From assembly GCF_025527015.1 (NCBI RefSeq), contig NZ_JAODIM010000040.1:310001-374000 (forward strand): a stretch of DNA of 64,000 nucleotides. The letters run 5' to 3'. Each line of letters begins with the position of its first letter. The stretch's first letter is position 1. A model generated the notes under the pieces. It had not been told where the DNA came from, did no database searches, and was given only the letters and a program-made list of their open reading frames with translations. Shown here one piece after another: positions 17,396-26,300 of the stretch. The stretch is from Winslowiella arboricola. Lineage in GTDB: Bacteria; Pseudomonadota; Gammaproteobacteria; Enterobacterales; Enterobacteriaceae. Both the position numbers and the translations under genes were made by a program.

Positions 17396-17743
17396 TTTAC
17401 TGCGTCCTGTCATTCCGTTTGACATTATCTGCTTTTGGTCGAGAGCTTTCATCATAGTGGTGGTTAAAATAGCAAAACACAAAGTAAAAGCTAAGGCGCA
17501 ATTAATAATCCGTGAGAATAACCACAAAAAATATCGCTAATTTCATGAAATTTCACAAGTGACGCATTAATTAATAGTTAGTGTTATAAATAGAGGTGAA
17601 AGAAAATTGTTACACGAAGCTTTATTTTTTAGCAGTGGTCAACACCTGACAGTTTATGTTTTATTGGGGTTGGCGCTTCACGAACTTCAGCCCGTTTTAT
17701 CTCACCTCACATAAAACCTGAATTACGACCATATTTAGTTTTT

Positions 17744-18025
17744 ATTTAGATTGCCAGCAACCTGAGGTGATCGTTTATTACTCGATTATCTTCATATGTT
17801 CGGCTGCCTGCATCAATGGTGATTTCCTTCCAGTTGATATTGTTACCTTTCTCATTACCTTTTGCGGTATTGACACTGGCCGAAATAGTCAGATCGGTTC
17901 TGTCGGATCCCGCTGTCAGATCAATACCGATAGATCCGCCTTTACTGGAGTTTCTGGCTGTCTATTGCCGTCTGTAGCGTGATATCCAGCGCAGCATCGA
18001 GGGTGATATCGGTTCAACTGCATAT
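17744..18025 (-). pseudogene. Remnant of CdiA/FHA haemagglutinin repeat, frameshifted
   Basis: On the minus strand one frame reads TDITLDAALDITLQTAIDSQ and then runs into a stop. A shift by one base near 17955 continues as ARNSSKGGSIGIDLTAGSD, then LTISASVNTAKGNEKGNNINW, ending at a TAA at 17744-17746. These phrases are characteristic of the haemagglutinin-repeat part of CdiA/FhaB proteins. It is a short, broken piece with at least one frameshift and a further stop upstream near 18020. It is not part of the intact cdiA to its right. It probably marks an older displaced CDI module. Confidence 0.75.
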
Positions 18026-18166
18026 GACTTACTTAGGCTTAGCGGCAGTTTAAGCAGTCAGCCCGAGAGCCACGCGATGAAGGTATTTGGGGTTGTGACC
18101 GGGCAGAAGATCCAGGTGATCGCCTGGCCGGGACAGATGATCATCCAGCTGGCAACAGCTGGCTGA
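18011..18166 (+). pseudogene. SymE-like C-terminal remnant 1
   Basis: The plus-strand frame reads YDLLRLSGSL and later MKVFGVVTGQKIQVIAWPGQ, then MIIQLATAG and a stop at 18164-18166. The pattern LRLSG ... GQKI.VI..PGQM.I.LA is the core of SymE-like (AbrB/MazE-fold) type I toxins. The 5' half is missing or scrambled: about nine extra residues separate LSG from the GQKI part. The stop is followed by a terminator. It converges on the second immunity gene. No full SymE protein could be made. Confidence 0.65.
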
Positions 18167-18173
18167 TAACGTA

Positions 18174-18202
18174 AAATCCCGGCTCGGTGGCCGGGATTCT
18201 TT
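18174..18202 (+). terminator. Intrinsic terminator after SymE remnant 1
   Basis: AATCCCGGC and GCCGGGATT form a GC-rich stem around a short loop, followed by CTTTTTT. It can end plus-strand transcription coming out of the symE remnant and, in the other direction, messages of the immunity gene ending at 18204. A near copy lies after the second symE remnant. Confidence 0.8.
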
Positions 18203-18203
18203 T

Positions 18204-18473
18204 TTAGCGATATTCCTGCGGGATATTTTTTAATTGTTCTTCTAAAGACCAGTTTTCCGGCCTGTATTTTGGATTGTTCCATTTGGCTCCATTAGACAAC
18301 CATTTCTCTCTGAAGCGCTTTAAGCCTACCTGTGTGGCATCTTCATAGCCAAATTCAACGCCACAACAGTCGCATATATTAAAGCTGGCATTTTTTCCAT
18401 CATCTCCCCACAGGGGATCTGATTGCCAGGCTCCACAGACCCGGCATATAAAAAGATCGCTATTACTGTCCAT
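18204..18473 (-). CDS. Immunity protein of the orphan CdiA toxin, zinc-ribbon type
   Basis: This 89-residue protein carries two Cys-x-x-Cys knuckles, CRVCG and CDCCGVEFGYED, that look like a zinc ribbon, and ends with REKWLSNGAKWNN and WSLEEQLKNIPQEYR. Small proteins with this same pattern are known to me as genes directly after polymorphic RNase toxins, so immunity is the likely job. The ATG at 18473 (MDSNSDLF) overlaps the toxin stop by 11 bases; upstream ATGs at 18503 and 18497 are possible but lack a better ribosome site. The gene follows the orphan CdiA-CT directly and would protect the cell if that toxin is expressed or received. Confidence 0.75.
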   Translation of the reverse strand: MDSNSDLFICRVCGAWQSDPLWGDDGKNASFNICDCCGVEFGYEDATQVGLKRFREKWLSNGAKWNNPKYRPENWSLEEQLKNIPQEYR

Positions 18474-19881
18474 TAAAGTAATCCAAGTTTGTTTCATATC
18501 CATGATCAGCTGGATCTGGTTTAAACATCGTTCTGGGAGCGCCATCCACCCTTTTCACCGCGAATGTATTAGTAGAAGGATTGTAATATACCGTCTCACC
18601 ATTACTACGAACTTTGGTTAATGTTCCCGCAGGTGGATCACTGACAAAGCTGTGAGCTGCTTCCACATATTGCTTCGAGTTTTGATACTCGGGAAATTCA
18701 CTTTTGTATTTATCCCAGTGGCCATAAGCGTTTGAAACAGGATCTGTTTTCTTCGTTTCTGACCAGATCTGAACATCTTTAGCTTTTGCTGATACGTACT
18801 GATTGCCCTCATTAATCAGTTTCGCCGCTTCAGCAACATCTCCCTTCGCCAGCGCCTTTTCCGCTGCCTTGATGGCCTTTCCGGCTACATCGCCCAGCCC
18901 CGGTATCAGCCCCGCCATCGCTGCAAGATAGTCAAGAGCAGACTGCGCTTCCGCAAAACTCTTGATATCACCAACTACCGGAACAAAGTCTGCACCAAAC
19001 AGACCTGCACCCGTCAGCAGTTCCTGGCTGTGCGCTTCCATTTTTGCCGAGCACGCATCCGGACTTAACCCTGCGCAGTTCTGCTGTTTATATTCCTCAA
19101 CCAGCGTTTTAAGCTGCTGCTGCGCTTTCTGGTATTTCTCTTCCTGCGACACGCCAGAGACCTTGTTCTCTATGATATCACTCAGCGCATTATTCTCCAC
19201 CGTCGTCTTACCGGCCTGCGCTCCTGCTACCGTATCAGCGCTGCTGTCACCAATCAACCCACCCGCCAGCGCACTGGCCAGCGTTGCCAGGGCTGATATC
19301 GTCTGTTTCTCGTCCTCTTTAAAATCGCTTACGTCTTTATTGTAAACATCCAGCGCAATCTTAGCCGCCAGTTCCCCCGTCGCCGCGCCTGCTGCGGCAA
19401 CCGCCATATCTTTCCCCTGCACGGCCGCCAGTGCGGCATTGACCACTGCATGCGCCATCAAGCGTCCGGCAAGGTTTTCTTCCGGGATACGCTGACCTAT
19501 CTCATAAGCAATATAAGGCGCGGCCCCTCCCGCTATTGCCGCTGCAAGATCGCCTCCTGCCAGCCCCTGCACCACCGCTGTGGCTGCTGAAATACCACGC
19601 TGAATACTGCTGCCGGTGCCCCATTCCGCCTGCACTGCTTTCCAGGCCGGGGAGCTGGTCAGCTTGTCGTTATATTCAGCCCAATCTTTCTTACTAGCGC
19701 TTTTACCGGGTTCCCGCGTGCCGCCTTTTTCAAGTGCAGCCTTACCCGCAGTGATTGCCGCAATATTCCCTTCCGTGCGCGCGATATCCGCAACCTGCAA
19801 CCCTCTCTCGCCTATCAGCTGCGCTGTCTGCAGACGTTGCTGCTCTTTCTCTTTGTCAAAGGTCTGATTAATTGCACCGTT
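18463..19881 (-). CDS. Orphan CdiA C-terminal toxin module (VENN, pretoxin and toxin domains), no proper start
   Basis: The reading frame can be followed from about 19881 (GAINQTFDKEKEQQRLQTAQ) to the stop at 18463. It matches the C-terminal part of CdiA proteins: a DUF637/pretoxin-like alanine-glycine region, VENN at 19189-19200, an entry-type domain with FVPVVGDIKSFAEAQSALDY and a cysteine pair, and a toxin of about 85 residues from NAYGHWDKYKSEFPEYQ to FNGQ. The toxin pattern (H..K...FPEY, GTLTKVRSNG, YNPSTNTFAV, PRTMFKP) suggests a BECR-type RNase. The only early start is a TTG at 19800 within the homology, so it looks like a displaced tail that would need recombination with cdiA to be exported. 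Its sequence differs widely from the resident CdiA tail, so it is not a recent duplicate. The immunity gene overlaps its end. Confidence 0.85.
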   Translation of the reverse strand, partial: NGAINQTFDKEKEQQRLQTAQLIGERGLQVADIARTEGNIAAITAGKAALEKGGTREPGKSASKKDWAEYNDKLTSSPAWKAVQAEWGTGSSIQRGISAATAVVQGLAGGDLAAAIAGGAAPYIAYEIGQRIPEENLAGRLMAHAVVNAALAAVQGKDMAVAAAGAATGELAAKIALDVYNKDVSDFKEDEKQTISALATLASALAGGLIGDSSADTVAGAQAGKTTVENNALSDIIENKVSGVSQEEKYQKAQQQLKTLVEEYKQQNCAGLSPDACSAKMEAHSQELLTGAGLFGADFVPVVGDIKSFAEAQSALDYLAAMAGLIPGLGDVAGKAIKAAEKALAKGDVAEAAKLINEGNQYVSAKAKDVQIWSETKKTDPVSNAYGHWDKYKSEFPEYQNSKQYVEAAHSFVSDPPAGTLTKVRSNGETVYYNPSTNTFAVKRVDGAPRTMFKPDPADHGYETNLDYFNGQ

Positions 19882-19967
19882 GGATGACGGAACTGGGGTT
19901 TGAGGCCGGCCAGAAGATCGAGGTGATCACCCGGCCGGGAGAGATGCTCATCCGGCTCGCGACTTAA
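19881..19967 (+). pseudogene. SymE-like C-terminal remnant 2
   Basis: The plus strand encodes WMTELGFEAGQKIEVITRPG, then EMLIRLAT and a stop at 19965-19967. This is the last third of a SymE-like toxin (W-M/L-E-x-x-GF-x-x-GQKI-x-VI-x-x-PG). The sequence upstream of the tryptophan codon becomes, on the other strand, CdiA-type coding sequence (GAINQTF), so the join between the two lies at about 19876-19885. It looks like a recombination scar. No start codon or upstream part of symE is present. Confidence 0.72.
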
Positions 19968-19989
19968 GGGTAACTAACTAGATTACCTA

Positions 19990-20016
19990 GTAAAATCCCG
20001 GCTCAAAGCCGGGATC
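19990..20016 (+). terminator. Hairpin after SymE remnant 2
   Basis: AAATCCCGGCT, a short CAA loop and AGCCGGGATC form a strong stem. The left arm and its leading GTAAAATCCCGGCTC are identical to the start of the terminator at 18174. It lies between the symE remnant (plus) and the first immunity gene (minus, stop at 20023). No long U-run follows on the plus strand. Confidence 0.65.
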
Positions 20017-20022
20017 GCTCAA

Positions 20023-20331
20023 CTAATAAAAGTCTGGATCTATTCGACCTTCAGCTTTCAGGATTTCAAGAAAACGTTTGTAGGCAACTTCATCATATTC
20101 AAGAAGATCATCCAGAAGCTTTTCTTCTATCAAAGGCTTATAAAAAACCCCACCCTCAAAGAATATAAAATCACCTGACATTACAGGGTCAATGATTTTT
20201 ACATTATTAGCTTTGTAAGCCAGAAGCCCGTTATATCCCTTTGAAAAACCATAAAAATAAGTTTCTCCGCCGCTCCAGTAAACAGCGTAGACATCAATAA
20301 TTTTTTCAGATCTATCATTTTTTATTTTCAT
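20023..20331 (-). CDS. cdiI: CDI immunity protein candidate
   Basis: This is a 102-residue soluble, acidic protein (VYAVYWSGGETYFYGFSKGY, DPVMSGDFIFFEGG, LLDDLLEYDEVAYKRFLEIL). Its ATG overlaps the cdiA stop by one base (TAATG), the usual place of cdiI. I do not recognise a domain. Its role as antidote to the CdiA C-terminal toxin is inferred from position; immunity proteins are specific to their toxin and rarely recognisable by sequence. The local base composition is more AT-rich than that of the cdiA body, as is usual for exchangeable CdiA-CT/CdiI modules. Confidence 0.72.
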   Translation of the reverse strand: MKIKNDRSEKIIDVYAVYWSGGETYFYGFSKGYNGLLAYKANNVKIIDPVMSGDFIFFEGGVFYKPLIEEKLLDDLLEYDEVAYKRFLEILKAEGRIDPDFY

Positions 20332-23300
20332 TAATTGCCCTTTAATGATGGCCCGGGCTGCAATGGATTCGCTTGTGGTGTCACTATTTTCATATCATAA
20401 GCCTTACCTGTATTTGAGTTATATTGATAATGTATTGTGATATTGGAACCATCAGGTAATTCATGAGTAACCTGCATTTTCTGGAATCCCGCTGAAGCTG
20501 GGAAGCGGGGATCATTATTCATTCCTTTAAGCGTCTCTCCAGCCGATGGATTAGCCTTGACCCCATTCCACAGGACCTTCTCATTCAGATCCCTCGGGAA
20601 CGGATTCTGTATACCTTTCGCTGTCGTGATAGTTTCAGCATTTCTGATTAATTGCTGCTGTTCTTTCGTCAACGAAGACAGGCCAGAAGTAGAGTTAGCT
20701 GATGCTGGTTTCTCAACTGTCAGCGCATAAATAACACCCGCCAGTATTCCCTTTTTAAGATTGTCTTCATGTAACTGAGTGTTGTTTGCTACCGGCTCAA
20801 GCTCTGATATGGAGTAAGCCGCCAATTCCTGACACTTCGCGGTACATTCCGGTGATGCGGCAAGGGCCTTCAAATCTGCCAGCACATCTTTCTGATCGGC
20901 TATCGATATTCCCGTAGATAACGCCTGTATCTGTTGCTCTGCATCCAGTTTTTTCAGATCGGCCAGAAGCTGCTCTCTCTCCTCGTCAGTCTTAGCGTTC
21001 GCGTATTTTTCGGTGAAGGTCGTGATGTCCTTCTGACTCAGATAGTTATTCTCCACCTCAGTCTTACCGGCAAAGGCGCCGCTGGCTGCTCCTGCTGCGC
21101 CATCAGCGCTGCCTGCCAGGCCGCCTGCGCCCGCACTGGCAATGGTGACCAAGGTAGCTAAAAGCTGTTTTTCTTCCGCATTCAGCTTACTGGCGCTTTT
21201 CTGGAAGAACAGCTGACTAATTTCCTCCGCACTGACCGCTGCCACAAGGCCGCCAGCCGCTCCGCCAGCCACGCTACCGCCCTGCGCCTTCGCCAGCAAA
21301 CCTGATACGACGGTATGTAATAATACCCGCATCGCTTCGCTACCTTCCGAAGCCTGCTTAATGGTTTGCGCCAGCAACGGTGCCGCACCCGCCGCCAACG
21401 CGCCACCCTGGTTACCGCCAGCCAGAGCGGCCAGTGCTCCCGTTATCGCCTGCGCTACTATCTGGTTTTTTGACCCGATACCATACTCATCATTGACCTG
21501 CTGATATTCCGGCGAGGCCTCGATTTTCTTCTGCTGCTCCTCTGCGGAAAGTGCAGAAAACCCATCATCTTCCTTCGATAACCGTTCGCGCGCCGCCTTC
21601 TGCGCCTTGTCTTTCTGGTAATCAAAGGCCAGCCCGATAGCCTGCTGCCCTAAGGCTCCCAGCTCCCGCTGAATGGTGAGTTTATCTTCCAGCTTCTGCG
21701 CATCAAAATCATTATTAAGCGCATTACTGGCATTTGCCGTATCCCGGCTGAGTGATGCCACATCCTGCTGCTGTGCATCCGGATTACGGATATCAATAGT
21801 GCCCGCTGAAACCGCACTATAAGTGGTGGAAGTGGCATCACTTCCCGCCTGCCCCAGGGTGGCAACCGGCATTGATTCCGAACTGACGGAGACACCATAG
21901 CCCTTACCTGCCTGGGCTGCATGATTATCAATATCCGTCCAGCCAAGAGTGCCGGTGCTCAGATGGTTTTTATCCGCACTGGCGGTGGAACTGATTACTG
22001 CGCCATCCAGCTGGGTATGATTGCCAACATAAATGCCGTAACCCGCGTCACCGGCAGCAATCCCGCTTTGCTGCTGTACAGAAGCGTAATCATTATAAAG
22101 CTTACCGCCACTTGTGCTGGCGCTCCCCTGAACCGGAGCACCCAGGCAAATGGGCGGCACGCAAATGCTGACATTAAGACCTGATGAATTCTGCTTACTA
22201 TTATAACTTGATGTGTCCTGCTGACTGGCAATTAACAAATTTTTGCCAGCATTCACCTCTACCCGATTGCCGGAGAGATTCGCGCCGTTAAGCGTAATAT
22301 TTTCACCACTGGTAACCGTCAGCGTTTTGCTGGCATCAACCTGGCTGTTATGGTTAGTCAGGTTATTACCGCTTGCATTGGCGCTGTACTGACTGGCTGA
22401 CAGTTCAATGGAAAAACCATTCTGACTACCACCAAGACCAAAACCAACACCCACGCCGAACTTATTGCCGCCGCTGTCAGATTTCAGGGAACTGGTATCC
22501 TGAGCACTTGATAATGCGATATTGCCACCAGCAGTCAGGGAAATATTTTCCCCGGCGATCTGCACACCCTTACCGGTAATATCCTGGTCCGCTTTGAGTG
22601 CGACATCCTGATCGGCTTTGATAGTTGTTCCGCTCTGCGCGGTAGCCTGTTGCTCCTGCGACTGATGGCTGCTGCCAGCGGTGGCGCTTACCGACACTTT
22701 AACCGCCGCAGTGTTCTGGTAAACGCTGGAAAGTGCGGTTAATGCAGCCTGAGCGGCATATATCGCCTGCAAGCGGGGGTCGCTATTATTTGCACGCGCA
22801 TCGGCAATTTTATCTGCTGCCTGAGCAATGCTGACCGCATAACCAGAAACCGCAGTGGTAACGCCATACTGTGTCGAGTGGCTGTTGCTGGAGCTCTTTT
22901 CATTATCCTGAGCGGTCTGCAGCTCGATATTCCGACCTGCAATATCCAGAGATTTACCTGCGTAAACATCTGCTCCCTGCAAGAGAACATCCTTTGCCCC
23001 GACAATATGGACATCGCCCTGTTCGCTGACGATGCCGCTGCGTACTGAACTCTGTTGATTCCCCTCACTGACGTTCTTCCAGGCTGAATTACCCCAGCCA
23101 ACGGTGCCGCTGTAGCCATCACCGCCTAATTCCCCCAGGGTTGTACTGCTGCCACTGGAGCTGGTAAGTTGCTGATTATCACCGCTGATGATGTTCACAT
23201 TGCCATTGGCGGCGGTGATATTCACACCCTGTACACCAGTTAAAGTAGAGCCCGCGAGGGTAATATCACCATCAGAACTGGTTAACGACACCGCATTACC

Positions 23301-26300
23301 CGTGATGGATGATGCATGCTGCGTCAGATAAGCGCCGTCACTATTTTCCTGTTGTTTTTGCAGACCAAAGGGGACACCGGGGTCACCGTTATTAGGTGAA
23401 TTTCCGCCCATACGCGCCAGCGCGCCCAGCGATGGTGAACTGGTGAGACTCATCGCTTTACTTTGGCTGTTACTCGTTACTTTCTGGCTATCGCTGGAGG
23501 TAATAATCGCGATATCACCACTTGCCTGCAAAGATGCAATACCTCCGGCGACGATACTCCCACCTTCAAGCAAGATATTACCTGCGCTTGCATTGGCTTT
23601 ACCGGCAACGGCGGTAAGCCTGACATCGCCCCCCGCACTGAGTGTGCTGCCACTTTGATACAGACTTTCACTGGCTTGCGAAGCGTTGCTGGAAGATTTG
23701 TTGTAGGTCAGACTGAACCCACTGGGATTATCCAGCGATGCCGCACCGAGTTCATTTCCCACCGCTTTAACTTGCTGATAGACAGAGCCTGATGACTGCA
23801 ATGCATCGCGAATATTACGTAAGCTGTCCAGCGCTGTTACGCTAAGCGACAAACCAATTCCGCTGCTCTTCGCTTCTTGTGTATAACTTTCACGCACCTG
23901 ATCCTGGCCAGCAAGAATCGCAATATTCTGTGCAGCGGCATTAATATTACCGGTAGCGCCCTGAGTATCATTAGCGGCACGTCCGGCAATCACATCACTT
24001 CCTTTGATAACCAGATTATTACCCGCGCTAAGGGTAACGTTACCACCAGCCGCGCCAACCATGCTGCGTGAGTCGCTTTGCGTGACCTGTGCGCCGCTGT
24101 ATTCACCTTTAGCTGATTGTTTTCCGATAGTAATCCCCAAACCGCCACCACTCATCAGGCCACTTTTGGTCACCTCATGGAGCCGGTAAGTTGATTCAGT
24201 CTGAGTAGCCGCTTCAATATTAAGATTATTTCCTGCATCAAGAGTCACAGCGGTCTCACCGGCGACCGAAGCGCCAGTAAGTGTGATGTCATTTTGCGCC
24301 TTAATAGCAATCGACTTGCCAGAGAGCTGCGTCCCTTTCTCCGTCGTCTGATAATCTTCAGCAATGGTATGCGTCGTTGTTTTCGAGAAGAGCCGCTTTT
24401 TGACGGTAGTTTCTTCGTCAAAGTGATAGTCACTTTCGTTAGCCGTAGTGAGGTTAATATCGCCACCCGCTTTAACCGCTATATCCTGCTGTGCCGTGAC
24501 CTGTGTCGCCGCACTGCTGATATCACGCCCGGCTTGTAAGGTTGTATCCCCCCCGCTGGCAATCTCCGTCCCCTGCTGACGTACCGACTGATCGATTTCG
24601 GTTTTATTGCCTGAGTAATAGCTGCTGCCAGACGTGGTCGCCACCGCCTGCAAATTGATATCGCGTCCGCCCTGTAGCGCCACATCGCCTTCCGCCGCCA
24701 TCGCTGCCGCCTGACTGGTAAGGTCGCGACCGGCTTTTAGTGTCAGATCGCCGCCGCTGGTCAGGGTGGCGCGATCCAGTCCGCTGGCATGTGATTCAGC
24801 ATTGCCTTTACTGCTGGCTTGCTGGGTCGTTTTTGCCTGCAGATTAAGATCATTGCCCGCCGTCAGACTGGCATTTTTACCCGCATCCACTGCGCTGGCG
24901 CTGGCAGTCAGGTTATTACCAGCGCTTATCCCAAGATTGCCACCAGCAGTCACGGTGCTGCCCTCATGGCGAATGTCGGTACTACTGGAGCTTTGCACTT
25001 GTTTTCGGGCGTTATAAGCAAATCCAGACTGGCTTTGAGTGTCATTGATGGTATTTGCCGTGATGGCAATATCACCGCTGGCATTCATCTGTAAGTCACC
25101 GCCTGCTTTAATCTCCGCACCAGTAATGGCAATATCTTTCCCGGCGTTCAGCGTAAGACTGTCCAGCGAGGTAATAGCAGCACTATTACCCAGCCAGGTA
25201 TGGCTGAGGCCAACTTTTTCGCCACTTTCCTCTGAGCTATTAAACTGCCACTGCGTAGCCTTGGTGATATTATTAATGCTGCCGTTGGTGCTTTCCAGAG
25301 CGACCATTTTTCCGCTGATAGCGGAACCGATATTATTAATATCGCCCAGGGCGCTCAGTTGCAGATTACCGCCAGCTTTAACCAACGCATCATTTAGATT
25401 GCTGACGCTATTCTGGCTATCAACAGTCAGATCATTTGCAGCGATTAACGTACTGCCATTATTGGTAACGACACCCGCTTCCAGCACCACATTATTACCG
25501 GCGATCACACTGCCGTTATTTATCGCCACATCTTTTGTCGACAGATAAACTTTTGGCACCATCACCGTCTCGCCATTGACTGTGCTCGCTTCCCACCAGA
25601 TGATGCTGTGATCCAGCGCCCCCACCTGGACGGCGGTGAGCGACACGCCAAATTCTAACCCCAGCGATTGCTGTGCGGCCGCAGCGTTATCCATCAGGTA
25701 ACGCATCTGATCCAGCTCAGAACCGAGGCCATTAAGGTAGCGGCTACCTGTCTGGTTCAGCACGGTATTGCTGACGTAGCGCGTGTCAAAAGCCGCATCC
25801 CCCAGAAAACGATAATCATATTCGGGATTCAGTTGCAGGCGATCGAGCAGATAAGCGGAACCAAGAAATTGCTTCTCATCGGTATACTGGCTGCGGGTTT
25901 CCTGCGACGCCCCCGTCGGTTGTTGCCCGAGTAACTTGTACAGATCGCCATATAAGTTCTGATCTAATTCCCCCAGACCATTTAGCTTCGGGTTAACAGT
26001 AATCAGGTAGGGACTTTTCGGATCGCCCGAGGTTACAAAATAGCCGCTATTACTGGTTGGAAGTGGGTAAGCACTGGTGTCGACCGATTTTCCCTGCAAA
26101 TTACCGGAGGTACCCGAATTAGCCAGTGGATCGCCACCACTGATTATCTGTAGCGCATCCTGCAACTGATCGTGCCACTGTGGCGAATCTATCGTTACTT
26201 TGTCGCTGCCAGACAGCGCTTGCTTCTGCTGCGCGCCACTGATACCGGCCTGACTCAGCGTATTGAGCGAAGGTGCGGCGAGTATATTGCTGATGCCGCC

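Noticed and set aside
17767-17982. 71-residue plus-strand frame
   Set aside because: The opposite strand reads as FHA-repeat text, so this frame is antisense to the pseudogene.
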